The position numbers were made by a program, and so were the translations under genes. Shown here piece after piece: positions 40,542-50,475 of a stretch of DNA of 64,000 bases. The notes beneath the pieces are model-generated. The model ran no database searches. It saw only the letters and a list, made by a program, of their open reading frames with translations, and was not told where the DNA came from. Origin of the DNA: Bradyrhizobium amphicarpaeae. Lineage in GTDB: Bacteria; Pseudomonadota; Alphaproteobacteria; Rhizobiales; Xanthobacteraceae. The stretch's first letter is position 1, and the number at the start of each line of letters is the position of its first letter. The DNA lies in the NCBI RefSeq assembly GCF_002266435.3, contig NZ_CP029426.2:5796001-5860000 (forward strand), in the 5' to 3' direction.

Positions 40542-42080
40542 TCACGCCACCGCCGCCGGAATCGGGCGCGGGCTCACGACGTATTCGCGCAGCACCTTGT
40601 TGTTGGAATCGACCTCGATCAGCGCAACGTCGTAGGTCCAGAGATCGGCCAGATGCTGCAGCACGCGCTTGGCGTCGGTTTCGTTGAGCTGCGCGCCCTT
40701 GATGACGTGGTGGTGCAGGATCAGGCGACGGTCGCCGGAGAGATCGACGTCGACCACCTCGATGTTGGCGTCGATGTAGCCGACATCGTGCTGCCGCGCG
40801 AGTTCGCGCCGCACGCGGCGGAAGCCGCGCTCGTCGTGAATGGCATCGACACGGATGCCGGCACGCTCCTCGGGATCGTCGTGCAGATGGAACATGCGGA
40901 GCTGCCGCATCAATTTGGGGCTCAGGAACTGGCCGATAAAGCTTTCGTCGCGGTAGTTGGCCCAGACGTCGCGCAGCACACCCATCACGTCGTTTTTGCC
41001 GGCGATGTCGGGGAACCATTCGCGGTCCTCGTCTTCCGGACTGGTGACGATGCGTTCGATGTCCTGCATCATCGCGAAGCCGAGCGCATAGGGATTGAAG
41101 CCGGAGAAGCGCGGATCGTCGAACTCCGGCTGGAACACTACGTTGGTGTGCGACCCCAGGAATTCGAGGAAATTGCCGTCGCTGATGCGACCCTGCTGGT
41201 GCAGCTGGGTCATGATGCGATAGTGGACGTAGGTCGCCGTCCCCTCGTTCATCACCTTGGTCTGGCTCTGCGGGTAGAAATATTGCGCGATGTGGCGGAC
41301 GATGCGCAGCAACTCGCGTTGCCAGGGCGCCAGCCGCGGCGCGCTCTTCTCCAGGAAGTAGAGCAGGTTTTCCTGCGGCAGGCCGAGCAGCTTGCGGCGC
41401 CGTTCGAGCGAGATCGCGGAGCGGGTCTTCGAGGCGCCCTTGGGCACGGTGCGCCAGAGGTCGTTGAAGACCTCCTCCTCGTGCTGACGGCGACGCCCTG
41501 CCCGCTTCTCCTCCTCGCGCAGATCGAGCTTTTTCTTGCCGGGATAGCGATCGATGCCGTGCGACATCAGCGCATGCGCGGCATCCAGCGTGCGCTCGAC
41601 CTCGATGCGGCCGTAACGCTCCTCGCATTGCATGACGTAGTTCTTGGCGAAATCCAGATAGTCCAGAATGCCGTCGGCATCGGTCCACTGCTTGAACAGA
41701 TAATTGTTCTTGAAGAAGTGGTTGTGGCCGAAGGCAGCGTGCGCGATCACCAGCGTCTGCATCGTCGCCGTGTTCTCCTCCATCAGATAGGAGATGCAGG
41801 GCGAGGAGTTGATCACGATCTCATAGGCGAGGCCCATCAGGCCCTTGCGATAGGACGCTTCATGGTACGCGAACTGCTTGCCAAAGGACCAGTGCTTGTA
41901 GAACAGCGGCATGCCGACGGAGGAGTAGGCATCCAGCATCTGTTCGGCGGTGATGACCTCGATCTGGTTCGGATAGACGTCGAGCCCGAGGTCCTTCAGC
42001 GCCACCACTTCGCAGGCATCGGTGATGCGCTGCAAGGTGTGGAAATCCCAATCGGCGCCTTCGAACAATCGTTCCGTCAT
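40542..42080 (-). CDS. spoVR: SpoVR family protein
   Basis: A 512-residue SpoVR/YcgB-family protein. Diagnostic blocks include the N-terminal DWDFHTLQRITDACEV, FGKQFAYHEASYRKGLMGLAYE, VINSSPCISYLMEENTATMQ and HAAFGHNHFFKNNYLF, and the VMNEGTATYVHYRIM region with conserved His/Glu. The family's biochemical role is unknown; it is linked with PrkA and YeaH in stress and stationary-phase survival in many bacteria. The ATG overlaps the YeaH stop (ATGA), so it is third in a coupled operon. Confidence 0.93.
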   Translation of the reverse strand: MTERLFEGADWDFHTLQRITDACEVVALKDLGLDVYPNQIEVITAEQMLDAYSSVGMPLFYKHWSFGKQFAYHEASYRKGLMGLAYEIVINSSPCISYLMEENTATMQTLVIAHAAFGHNHFFKNNYLFKQWTDADGILDYLDFAKNYVMQCEERYGRIEVERTLDAAHALMSHGIDRYPGKKKLDLREEEKRAGRRRQHEEEVFNDLWRTVPKGASKTRSAISLERRRKLLGLPQENLLYFLEKSAPRLAPWQRELLRIVRHIAQYFYPQSQTKVMNEGTATYVHYRIMTQLHQQGRISDGNFLEFLGSHTNVVFQPEFDDPRFSGFNPYALGFAMMQDIERIVTSPEDEDREWFPDIAGKNDVMGVLRDVWANYRDESFIGQFLSPKLMRQLRMFHLHDDPEERAGIRVDAIHDERGFRRVRRELARQHDVGYIDANIEVVDVDLSGDRRLILHHHVIKGAQLNETDAKRVLQHLADLWTYDVALIEVDSNNKVLREYVVSPRPIPAAVA

Positions 42081-43360
42081 GGAGCGGCTTTCTCCTGTAC
42101 CGTTTCGCGGCGCTGGAACAGATCGTGGAACACCGGAAAGATCTCGCTGCGCTCGCTGACCTTGCGCATCGAGAGCGGTGCGCCCGAGTTGCGCAGGCGC
42201 TCATAGAGGGTCCAGAGCGAGGAGTCGGAGAGATCGAAGGCACTGCCACCGGATTCCCCGACCTCGAGATAGGCAAAGAACTGGCAGACCGGCAGGATCT
42301 TGTCGGTCAGCAACATGCTGGTGAGTTCGCCGTCGGAATAGGAATTGTCGCCGTCGGAGGCCTGCGCGGCGTAGATGTTCCAGTCCGACGGGTTGAAGCG
42401 CTCGCGCACGATCTCGTGCATCGCCTGCAGCGCGCTGGAGACCAGCGTGCCGCCGGAAGCCGGGCCATAGAAGAAGGTCTGCTCGTCCACTTCCTCGGCG
42501 CGGTCGGTGTGGCGGATGAAGACGATGTCGACGTGCTTGTAGCGGCGTTTCAGGAACACGTAGAGCAGCATGTAGAAGCGCTTGGCGAGATCCTTCATGT
42601 GCTCGGACATCGAGCCGGAGACGTCCATCAGGCAGAACATCACAGCCTGCGCCACCGGCTTCGGCACCGTCTCGAAGCGGCGATAGCGGATGTCGAGCGG
42701 ATCGATGAAGGGAATGCGCTTGGTCTTCGCCTTCAGCTTTTCGAGCTGGGCGAGAAGCACCAGACGTTCATCCTCGTCCGTGCAGGCGCCGATCGCGGCT
42801 TCGAGCTCCTCGATCTCTTCCTTGCTGGGACGCTTGAGCGCGATGCGACGCGCCATCGCGCGCCGCACCGTCCGGCCCACCGAAATATTGGCGGGCGAGC
42901 CCGACGTGGTGTAGCCCGCGCGCTGGATGCCCTCGCTTTCGGTTTGCGCGATCTTGCGCTTGGCCAGATCCGGCAATTCGAGATCGTCGAGGAAGAGGTC
43001 GACGAACTCGTCGCGGGAGAGCACGAAGCGGAAGGCGTCCTCGCTGTCGCCTTCGCCCGGGCCGGAATCCTTGGCGCTGCCCTGGCCGGAGCGTTGCAGA
43101 TAGTCGCCCTCGATGAACTTCTTGTTGCCGGGCAGCACCATGTCGCGCGTTCCGCCTTCGCGGCGGAAACGCGGCTCGTGCATGCCGTCGAGGGGGATCG
43201 TGACTTCCCCTCCCTCCAGGACGTCCTTGATGTCGCGTTCCTGCGAGGTCTTCTTGACGGCGCCCTGCACCAGGGATTTGGCCCGACGCAAGAACCGCTG
43301 GCGGTTCTCAAGACTCTTGCCGCCCGGATTCAGGCGCCTGTCAATAATGTGAATGGGCAC
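42077..43360 (-). CDS. yeaH: YeaH/YhbH family protein (DUF444, VWA-like)
   Basis: A 427-residue protein beginning IHIIDRRLNPGGKSLENRQRFLRR in overlapping parts, which is characteristic of YeaH/YhbH. The C-terminal half is a von Willebrand A-like domain with the MIDAS-type motif LMDVSGSMSEHMKDLAKRF. A GTG start at 43360 has GGATGG upstream. The stop overlaps the spoVR ATG, and the start is 24 bases from the prkA stop. YeaH works with the PrkA kinase in E. coli during sustained nitrogen starvation; how it does so is not settled. Confidence 0.93.
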   Translation of the reverse strand: MPIHIIDRRLNPGGKSLENRQRFLRRAKSLVQGAVKKTSQERDIKDVLEGGEVTIPLDGMHEPRFRREGGTRDMVLPGNKKFIEGDYLQRSGQGSAKDSGPGEGDSEDAFRFVLSRDEFVDLFLDDLELPDLAKRKIAQTESEGIQRAGYTTSGSPANISVGRTVRRAMARRIALKRPSKEEIEELEAAIGACTDEDERLVLLAQLEKLKAKTKRIPFIDPLDIRYRRFETVPKPVAQAVMFCLMDVSGSMSEHMKDLAKRFYMLLYVFLKRRYKHVDIVFIRHTDRAEEVDEQTFFYGPASGGTLVSSALQAMHEIVRERFNPSDWNIYAAQASDGDNSYSDGELTSMLLTDKILPVCQFFAYLEVGESGGSAFDLSDSSLWTLYERLRNSGAPLSMRKVSERSEIFPVFHDLFQRRETVQEKAAP

Positions 43361-43384
43361 TTGACCATCCGCCTCCCATTCGCC

Positions 43385-45328
43385 TCAACCGGCCTGCTTC
43401 ACGCGCATGTACCATTCGACGAGCCGGCGAACCTGACGCTCGGTGTAGCCGCGCTCCACCATGCGTGCGACGAACTCGCCGTGCTTCTTCTCCGTCTCGC
43501 CGTCCTTCTTCGACCCGAAGGAGATGACCGGAAGCAGGTCCTCGACTTGCGAGAATATCCTCTTTTCGATCACGTCGCGAATCTTCTCGTAGGAGGTCCA
43601 GGTCGGATTTTTGCCACCGTTCTGGGCGCGCGACCGTAACGAGAATTTGACGACCTCGTTGCGGAAGTCCTTGGGGTTGGCGATGCCCGCCGGCTTCTCG
43701 ATTTTCGTCAGCTCCTGGTTCAAAAGCTCGCGATCGAGCAGCTGGCCGGTGTCGGGATCCTTGAAGTCCTGGTCCTCGATCCATGCGTCGGCATAGTCGA
43801 CGTAGCGGTCGAACAGATTCTGGCCGTAATCCGAGTAGGATTCCAGATAGGCCTTCTGGATCTCGTTGCCGATGAACTCGGCGTAACGCGGCGCCAGATC
43901 CGCCTTGATGAATTCGAGGTAGCGCTTCTCGACCTCCTCCGGCAGCTGCTCGCGCTTGATCGACTGCTCCAGCGCGTACATCAGATGCACGGCGTCGGCG
44001 GCAACCTCCTGCGGATCGTGGTTGAAGGTGGCGGCCAGGATCTTGAAGGCAAAGCGGGTGGAGACCCCGTCCATGCCCTCGTCGACGCCGGCGGCATCAC
44101 GATACTCCTGGACGCTGCGCGCCTTCGGATCGGATTCCTTCAGGCTTTCGCCGTCGTAAACCCGCATCTTGGCGAACACCGTGGAATTCTCGTGCTTGCG
44201 CAGCCGCGACATCACCGAGAACCGCGCCAACGTCTCCAGCGTCGAGGGCGCGCAGGGCGCGGCCGCGAGCTCGGAGCCCTGGATCAGCTTCTCGTAGATC
44301 TTCTGCTCCTCCGTGATCCGCAGGCAGTAAGGCACCTTGATCACGCAGATGCGGTCGATGAAGGCTTCGTTGTTCTTGTTGGCCTTGAAGCTCGACCACT
44401 CCGCTTCGTTGGAGTGCGCGAGGATCACGCCGGTGAAGGGAATGGCTCCGATATTCTCGGTGCCGATGTAGTTGCCTTCCTGCGTCGCGGTCAGCAGCGG
44501 GTGCAGCATCTTGATCGGCGCCTTGAACATCTCGACGAACTCGAGCACGCCCTGGTTGGCGCGATTGAGGCCGCCGGAATAGCTGTAGGCGTCGGGATCG
44601 TTCTGCGCGTAGGTCTCGAGCTTGCGGATGTCGACCTTGCCGACCAGCGAGGAGATGTCCTGGTTGTTCTCGTCACCGGGCTCGGTCTTGGCGATCGCGA
44701 TCTGGCGCAGCCGCGACGGCTGGATCTTGGCGACGCGAAACTGGGAAATGTCGCCGCCAAAGGCCTCCAGTCGCTTGTAGCACCACGGGCTCATCAGACC
44801 GGTGAGACGACGGCGCGGAATGCCGTATTTCTCTTCCAGCATCGGCCCCAACTGATCGGGATCGAACAGGCTGAGCGGGCTCTCGAACACCGGCGAGAGC
44901 TCGTCGCCGGCCTTGAGCACGTAGACCGGATGCACTTCCATCAGCGACTTCAGCCGCTCGGCCAGCGAGGACTTGCCGCCGCCGACCGGGCCGAGCAGAT
45001 AGAGGATCTGCTTGCGCTCTTCGAGGCCCTGCGCCGCATGACGGAAGAAACCGACGATGCGCTCGATGGTCTCTTCCATGCCGTAGAAGCCGGCGAAGGC
45101 CGGATAGGTACGGATCGTGCGGTTCAAAAAAATACGGCCAAGGCGTGGGTCCTTGGCCGTGTCAATCGTCTGGGGCTCGCCGATCGCCGCTAGTAATCGT
45201 TCGGCCGCGTTCGCGTATTTCATGGGATCGCTTCGACACGATTCCAGGTATTCCGCCATCGACATGTCGTGCTGGCTTCTCGCCTCGAACGACCGAGCGA
45301 AAGCGTTGAATAGAGAATCGTTGTACAT
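43385..45328 (-). CDS. prkA: PrkA (YeaG) family serine protein kinase
   Basis: A 647-residue PrkA. The AAA-like N-terminal domain carries the Walker A GPVGGGKS at 113-120 (YLLGPVGGGKSSLAERL) and a B-like segment further on (GVILAHSNEAEW). The PrkA C-terminal kinase-like domain occupies about 420-647. Despite the name, some PrkA proteins have been reported as AAA proteases, so the activity is debated. GGAGAGGG lies before the ATG. It is first in prkA-yeaH-spoVR. A perfect GGAAC-N17-CGTT element on its strand, 35 bases upstream, points to control by the general stress sigma factor EcfG. Confidence 0.95.
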   Translation of the reverse strand: MYNDSLFNAFARSFEARSQHDMSMAEYLESCRSDPMKYANAAERLLAAIGEPQTIDTAKDPRLGRIFLNRTIRTYPAFAGFYGMEETIERIVGFFRHAAQGLEERKQILYLLGPVGGGKSSLAERLKSLMEVHPVYVLKAGDELSPVFESPLSLFDPDQLGPMLEEKYGIPRRRLTGLMSPWCYKRLEAFGGDISQFRVAKIQPSRLRQIAIAKTEPGDENNQDISSLVGKVDIRKLETYAQNDPDAYSYSGGLNRANQGVLEFVEMFKAPIKMLHPLLTATQEGNYIGTENIGAIPFTGVILAHSNEAEWSSFKANKNNEAFIDRICVIKVPYCLRITEEQKIYEKLIQGSELAAAPCAPSTLETLARFSVMSRLRKHENSTVFAKMRVYDGESLKESDPKARSVQEYRDAAGVDEGMDGVSTRFAFKILAATFNHDPQEVAADAVHLMYALEQSIKREQLPEEVEKRYLEFIKADLAPRYAEFIGNEIQKAYLESYSDYGQNLFDRYVDYADAWIEDQDFKDPDTGQLLDRELLNQELTKIEKPAGIANPKDFRNEVVKFSLRSRAQNGGKNPTWTSYEKIRDVIEKRIFSQVEDLLPVISFGSKKDGETEKKHGEFVARMVERGYTERQVRRLVEWYMRVKQAG

Positions 45329-45362
45329 GATCCCTCTCCGCGTGAGTTCCGCTACAAGCTGA

Positions 45363-45388
45363 AACGAAAGCAGTTACCGGACCGTTCC
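45363..45388 (-). promoter_or_regulatory. Sigma-EcfG-type promoter of prkA-yeaH-spoVR
   Basis: Reading the minus strand, GGAAC (45388-45384) and CGTT (45366-45363) are separated by exactly 17 bases. This matches the -35/-10 consensus reported for EcfG-dependent general stress promoters in Bradyrhizobium and other alphaproteobacteria (GGAAC-N16/17-CGTT). The -10 ends 34 bases before the prkA ATG, leaving room for a short leader with a strong ribosome binding site. Confidence 0.8.
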
Positions 45389-45625
45389 TCAGGCCGTTTC
45401 GAATCAGCGTGAGCACATGACGATCATTGGACACCCGGGTGCCGACACGACGCAACGCACAACGTAGGCACTCGCTGAGTTACGAACAGGCACCTGCCCG
45501 AATTTTGTGCGAATCTCTGTCTATATTGGCTCATTTCCAGAAAATGTCACTCGGTCGCAACATCCGGGCCTTACCGGGGATGAGACCATCCGGCGTTGCA
45601 GCATAGCGATCTGCGAACGGCGATC

Positions 45626-46258
45626 TTATGACGCTTGTACGGCGAAGCCTTGAGCGCCACCCTGGGTGCCGCGTTCATCTTCCTGCTGCAATGCGGCGCG
45701 CGGAGTGCTGGCGGCGTGAAAGTCGCGGCAAGCGCGCAGCAATGTATCAAAATCGGTCGCCAGGCCCTCCGACGGGATCACGATGCGATCGTTTCGCGCG
45801 CAACGGGCCAAATCGGGGACGCCGCGGAGCTGCCGCCGCAAGGCCGGCGTCGGCGTCAGCACGATCATGTTGTGGCCGCGGCTTTCCTCGACCGAAATCT
45901 CCGCAATCGAATCCCACGGCAGAAATTGATTGCCGATGCGGAGATCGCGGATGCCGTAGGGGGTAACGACCACCACTGCTCCCCGTTCGGCGGGGAGCAT
46001 CCAGATCAGCCAACAGGTGACCAGGCCGAACAGTGCGACGCCGGCGTAGCCAAGCGTCGTGTCGTATTCGCCGAAACCGTCCCACCAGTCGAAGGCGAGG
46101 CTCGCGCTGAGCAGGGTCATCGCAAAGCCCGCCGCGACCAGCAGCCGCAACTGCGCCACGCATCGACTGATTTCAAGATCGCGGGATGCGTCGATGCCCG
46201 CGGCCGATTGCTGGCTGTCGGCGGCGGCAAACGCCAGACCTTCAGGATGTGCGTGCAT
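45626..46258 (-). CDS. Inner membrane protein with PH-like cytoplasmic domain, 210 aa
   Basis: A 210-residue protein. The ATG at 46258 has GGGGACA upstream and was chosen over a longer frame. A soluble N terminus (1-about 45) is followed by two TM helices (LRLLVAAGFAMTLLSASLAF and TLGYAGVALFGLVTCWLIWM). Then comes a strand-rich domain (GAVVVVTPYGIRDLRIGNQFLPWDSIAEISVEE in overlapping parts), which resembles the PH-like domain of STM3941-type bacterial membrane proteins, and a Cys-containing helix at the end. The function is unknown. It is a single gene between the prkA operon and the pentose-phosphate operon. Confidence 0.7.
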   Translation of the reverse strand: MHAHPEGLAFAAADSQQSAAGIDASRDLEISRCVAQLRLLVAAGFAMTLLSASLAFDWWDGFGEYDTTLGYAGVALFGLVTCWLIWMLPAERGAVVVVTPYGIRDLRIGNQFLPWDSIAEISVEESRGHNMIVLTPTPALRRQLRGVPDLARCARNDRIVIPSEGLATDFDTLLRACRDFHAASTPRAALQQEDERGTQGGAQGFAVQAS

Positions 46259-46583
46259 GCTTGTCCCCAGCATGGCCATTCGCGACCGAGCCACGATGAA
46301 CCAGACGGACCGGAATCCGCTGGTGGCACTCCACGCAGCCACTAGCTGACGACGAAGCGGCCGACGTTACGCAACCAGACCTGGCCGCACCTTCGGCCAA
46401 TGACTTTTTACGCAACAACCGCTACTGCCGCATGGATCGCCATGATCGCGGCGGAGTTACACTGGAGGGTATGACGCCTGTACCCTTGATTGGTTCCCTC
46501 AGTTGCGCATGTAAGCTAGAGGATAGCGCGTCAGGACCGGCGCGGAAACCCCTCGCCCGCAGGCTTGGAGATAAATAAGCATC
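46259..46583. other. 325-base divergent intergenic region
   Basis: This region lies upstream of both the membrane protein gene (minus) and the tal-pgi operon (plus). No gene is supported. On the minus strand GGAAC (46497-46493) is followed after 16 bases by CGTC, one base off the EcfG consensus and more than 200 bases from the minus-strand start, so it is not called. No clear housekeeping promoter for tal-pgi was recognised. Confidence 0.5.
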
Positions 46584-49433
46584 ATGAATCCCGTCAAAGA
46601 ACTGGAAAAGCACGGACAAGCCGTCTGGCTGGACTTCCTGGCCCGTGGCTTCATCGCCAAGGGCGACCTGAAGCGGCTGATCGAGACCGACGGCGTCAAG
46701 GGGGTCACCTCCAACCCCTCGATCTTCGAGAAGGCGATCGGCAGCTCGGACGAATATGACGCCCCGATCGGCAAGGCGCTGAAGCGCGGCGACCGGACCG
46801 TGGCCGATTTGTTCGAGGCCGTCGCGGTCGAGGACATCCAGAACGCGGCCGACGTGCTGCGCCCGGTCTATGACCGCCTCAAGGGCGGCGACGGCTATGT
46901 CAGCCTGGAAGTCTCGCCCTATCTGGCGCTCGACACGCCCGGCACCGTCACCGAGGCGCGGCGGCTCTGGAAGAGCGTCGATCGCAAGAACCTGATGGTG
47001 AAGGTGCCGGCGACGCCCGAGGGCCTGCCGGCGATCGAAGAGCTGATCGGCGACGGCATCAGCATCAACATCACATTGCTGTTCTCCAAGGCGGTCTACC
47101 TCCAGGTGGCGGAAGCCTACATCGCCGGCCTCGAAAAATACGTCGCCGGCGGCAGCGATCCCTCGCATGTCGCGAGCGTGGCCAGCTTCTTCGTCAGCCG
47201 CATCGACTCCGTGGTCGACAAGCAGCTCGACGACAAGATCGCCCGCGCCAACGATCCGTCCGAGAAGGAGCGGCTGGCCGCGCTCAAGGGCAAGGTCGCG
47301 ATCGCCAACGCCAAGGTTGCCTACCAGGACTACAAGCGCCTGTTCTCGGGGCCGCGCTGGGACAAGCTCGCCGCCAAGGGCGCCAAGCCGCAGCGAATGC
47401 TGTGGGCCTCGACCGGCACCAAGAACAAGGATTACAGCGACGTCCTTTATGTCGAAGAATTGATCGGTCCCGACACCGTCAACACCGTGCCGCCGGCGAC
47501 GCTGGATGCGTTCCGCGACCACGGCAAGCCGCGCGACAGCCTGGAGGAGAACGTCGAGGACGCCTACCGCGTACTGGAAGAGCTGGAGCGTTCCGGCGTC
47601 TCGCTCGATGCCATCACCGAAGAGCTGGTCAAGGACGGCGTCAAGCAGTTTGCCGACGCCGCCGACAAGCTCTACGGCGCGGTTGCTCACAAGCGCGCGA
47701 CTGTGCTCGGGGCTGCGATCGACCGCCAGCAGCTTTCGCTCGGCGACGGGCTCGGCAAGGCGGTTGCCAAGAGCACCGAGGAATGGCGTGCCTCCGCCAA
47801 GATCCGCAGGCTGTGGCAGCGCGACAAATCGGTCTGGACCGGCGCGGACGAGGACAAATGGCTCGGCTGGCTCGACAGCGCGGCGAAAGCCGACGTCGCC
47901 GACTACGAGGACTACGCAAACCGGGTGAAGGGCCAGAAGTTCTCCGATGCCGTCGTGCTCGGCATGGGCGGATCGAGCCTCGGGCCGGAGGTGCTGGCCG
48001 AGACTTTTGGGAAAAAGGTCGGCTTCCCGAAGCTGCATGTGCTCGACTCCACCGACCCGGCGCAGGTGCGGGCGATGGAGGCGAAGATCGACATCGCCAA
48101 CACCGTGTTCATCGTCTCCAGCAAGTCCGGCGGCACCACCGAGCCGAATGCGATGAAGGACTATTTCCATGAGCGCGTTGCGCAAGCGCTCGGCCCGAAG
48201 GCGAAGACCGGCTTCCGCTTCATCGCGGTGACCGATCCCGGCTCATCGCTGGAGAAGGCCGCGAAGAAACTGAACTATGCCCGCATCTTTCATGGCGAGC
48301 CCTCGATCGGCGGACGCTATTCCGTGCTGTCGCCGTTCGGCCTCGTGCCGGCGGCAACCGCCGGCATCGACGTCAAGACCTTCGTCAAGCATGCGCTCTC
48401 CATGGCGCGCTCCTGCGGACCGGACGTGCCGCCCAGCGAAAACCCGGGCGTGCAGCTAGGCCTCGCCATTGGCCTTGCCGGCCTCGAAGGCCGCGACAAG
48501 GTGACGATCCTGACCTCGAAAAAGATCGCCGATTTCGGCGCCTGGGCCGAACAGCTCATTGCGGAATCGACCGGCAAGGAAGGCAAGGGCCTGATCCCGA
48601 TCGAGGGCGAGTCGCTGGGCGATCCCTCCGTTTACGGCAACGACCGGTTCTTCATCGACATCCGCGTCGAGGGCGAAGCCGACGCCGCCCATGATTCCAA
48701 GCTCGCCGCAGTCGAAGCGGCCGGCCACCCCGTAGTGCGCATCGTGATGAAGTCGATCGACCATCTCGGCCAGGAGTTCTTCCGCTTCGAGATGGCGACG
48801 GCGGTGGCAGGCTCGATCCTCGGCATCAACCCGTTCGACCAGCCGGACGTGGAAGCCGCCAAGATCAAGACCCGCGAGCTCACCGCGTCGTTCGAGAAGA
48901 CCGGCAAATTGCCGGAAGAGCAGCCGGTGGTCGTTACCGACGAGGCCGATCTCTACACCGACGAGGCCAACGCGACGGCGCTGCGCGCCGCCGGCGCCAA
49001 TGGCGACCTCACCTCCTGGCTGAAGGCGCATCTATCGCGCTCCAGCCACGGCGACTACGTCGCCCTGCTCGGCTATATCGCGCGGGACAAGGCAACCATC
49101 GACGCACTCCAGGCCATGCGGCTCGAAGTGCGCGAGAAGCGGCAGGTCGCGACCTGTGCCGAGTTCGGCCCGCGCTTCCTGCACTCTACCGGCCAGGCCT
49201 ACAAGGGCGGACCCGATAGCGGTGTGTTCCTTCAAATCACCGCTGACGATGCCAAGGATCTCGCCGTGCCCGGCCAGAAAGCCTCCTTCGGCGTGATCAA
49301 GGCGGCGCAGGCACGCGGCGATTTCGACGTGCTCACCGAACGCGGCCGGCGTGCACTGCGCGTGCACCTCAAGGGCGGTCTCAAAAAGGGGCTCGCGGCA
49401 CTCAATGCGGCGCTCAACGACGCGCTGAACTAA
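46584..49433 (+). CDS. tal-pgi: Bifunctional transaldolase / glucose-6-phosphate isomerase
   Basis: A 949-residue fusion. The N-terminal transaldolase (about 1-365) shows [16 protein letters not shown] and the Schiff-base lysine block [13 protein letters not shown]. The C-terminal phosphoglucose isomerase (about 400-949) shows [30 protein letters not shown] and a closing block with [16 protein letters not shown]. Fusion couples interconversion of sedoheptulose-7-P and fructose-6-P with fructose-6-P to glucose-6-P. That would recycle carbon into the oxidative pentose phosphate pathway encoded downstream. GGAG precedes the ATG. It is first in an operon with gnd, zwf, pgl and gntK. Confidence 0.95.
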   Translation: MNPVKELEKHGQAVWLDFLARGFIAKGDLKRLIETDGVKGVTSNPSIFEKAIGSSDEYDAPIGKALKRGDRTVADLFEAVAVEDIQNAADVLRPVYDRLKGGDGYVSLEVSPYLALDTPGTVTEARRLWKSVDRKNLMVKVPATPEGLPAIEELIGDGISINITLLFSKAVYLQVAEAYIAGLEKYVAGGSDPSHVASVASFFVSRIDSVVDKQLDDKIARANDPSEKERLAALKGKVAIANAKVAYQDYKRLFSGPRWDKLAAKGAKPQRMLWASTGTKNKDYSDVLYVEELIGPDTVNTVPPATLDAFRDHGKPRDSLEENVEDAYRVLEELERSGVSLDAITEELVKDGVKQFADAADKLYGAVAHKRATVLGAAIDRQQLSLGDGLGKAVAKSTEEWRASAKIRRLWQRDKSVWTGADEDKWLGWLDSAAKADVADYEDYANRVKGQKFSDAVVLGMGGSSLGPEVLAETFGKKVGFPKLHVLDSTDPAQVRAMEAKIDIANTVFIVSSKSGGTTEPNAMKDYFHERVAQALGPKAKTGFRFIAVTDPGSSLEKAAKKLNYARIFHGEPSIGGRYSVLSPFGLVPAATAGIDVKTFVKHALSMARSCGPDVPPSENPGVQLGLAIGLAGLEGRDKVTILTSKKIADFGAWAEQLIAESTGKEGKGLIPIEGESLGDPSVYGNDRFFIDIRVEGEADAAHDSKLAAVEAAGHPVVRIVMKSIDHLGQEFFRFEMATAVAGSILGINPFDQPDVEAAKIKTRELTASFEKTGKLPEEQPVVVTDEADLYTDEANATALRAAGANGDLTSWLKAHLSRSSHGDYVALLGYIARDKATIDALQAMRLEVREKRQVATCAEFGPRFLHSTGQAYKGGPDSGVFLQITADDAKDLAVPGQKASFGVIKAAQARGDFDVLTERGRRALRVHLKGGLKKGLAALNAALNDALN

Positions 49434-49446
49434 GGGAATATTGCTG

Positions 49447-50448
49447 ATGCAACTCGGTATGATCGGCCTCGGCCGAATGGGCGGCAACATCGTTCGCCGC
49501 CTGATGCGCCACGGACATTCGACCGTGGTCTATGACAAGGACGCCAAGGCCGTCGCTGGCCTTGCCGCAGACGGCGCGGTCGGCTCGGCGACGCTGGAAG
49601 ACTTCATCTCGAAACTCGAGCGGCCGCGCACGGCCTGGGTGATGCTGCCGGCGGGGCACATCACCGAGACCACGATCAATACGATTGCGGGCGTGATGCA
49701 GGACGGCGACGTCATCATCGACGGCGGCAACACCTTCTGGCAGGACGACGTCCGCCGCGGTAAGGCGCTGAAAGAACGCGGCATCCACTATGTCGACGTC
49801 GGCACCTCCGGCGGCGTCTGGGGCCTCGACCGCGGCTATTGCATGATGATCGGCGGCGAGAAGCAGGTGGTCGACCGGCTCGACCCGATCTTCGCCGCGC
49901 TCGCGCCCGGCGCCGGCGACATTCCGCGCACCGAAGGACGCGAGGGCCGCGATCCCCGCATCGAGCAGGGTTACATCCATGCCGGTCCCGTCGGCGCCGG
50001 CCACTTCGTCAAGATGATCCATAACGGCATCGAATACGGCCTGATGCAGGCCTATGCCGAGGGCTTCGACATCCTCAAGAACGCCAACATCGAGGCCCTG
50101 CCAGCGGATCATCGCTACGATCTGGATCTTGCCGACATCGCCGAAGTGTGGCGGCGCGGCAGCGTGATCCCGTCCTGGCTGCTCGACCTGACATCGACGG
50201 CGCTCGCCGACAGCCCGCAGCTTGCGGAATATTCCGGCTTCGTCGAGGATTCCGGCGAGGGACGCTGGACCGTCAACGCCGCGATCGACGAGGCCGTGCC
50301 GGCCGAAGTTCTGACAGCCGCGCTGTACACACGTTTCCGTTCCCGCCGGGAACACACCTTCGCCGAAAAAATTCTCTCCGCAATGCGCGCGGGTTTTGGC
50401 GGCCACAAGGAGCCGAAGCAGCCGGGCGCCGCGAAGCCCAAACAGTAA
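49447..50448 (+). CDS. gnd: 6-phosphogluconate dehydrogenase, short (GndA) type
   Basis: A 333-residue decarboxylating 6-phosphogluconate dehydrogenase of the short class (long enzymes have about 470 residues). Visible are the NAD(P) motif [12 protein letters not shown] at the N terminus, [10 protein letters not shown], and the substrate/catalytic block [19 protein letters not shown] containing the catalytic Lys. It converts 6-phosphogluconate to ribulose-5-P and CO2; short enzymes often prefer NAD+. AAGGGAA fits the ATG at 49447, six bases inside the open frame. It follows tal-pgi by 13 bases. Confidence 0.93.
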   Translation: MQLGMIGLGRMGGNIVRRLMRHGHSTVVYDKDAKAVAGLAADGAVGSATLEDFISKLERPRTAWVMLPAGHITETTINTIAGVMQDGDVIIDGGNTFWQDDVRRGKALKERGIHYVDVGTSGGVWGLDRGYCMMIGGEKQVVDRLDPIFAALAPGAGDIPRTEGREGRDPRIEQGYIHAGPVGAGHFVKMIHNGIEYGLMQAYAEGFDILKNANIEALPADHRYDLDLADIAEVWRRGSVIPSWLLDLTSTALADSPQLAEYSGFVEDSGEGRWTVNAAIDEAVPAEVLTAALYTRFRSRREHTFAEKILSAMRAGFGGHKEPKQPGAAKPKQ

Positions 50449-50475
50449 GCGTCCCCAAGCGAAGGCCGACAATTC

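Noticed and set aside
40653..43639. Plus-strand frames of about 500 codons opposite spoVR and yeaH
   Set aside because: Typical antisense artefacts of high-GC codon use; the minus-strand genes are full length and coupled.
46473..46497. Second EcfG promoter upstream of the membrane protein gene
   Set aside because: The -10 reads CGTC instead of CGTT with a 16-base spacer, and it lies over 200 bases from the start codon; too weak to call.
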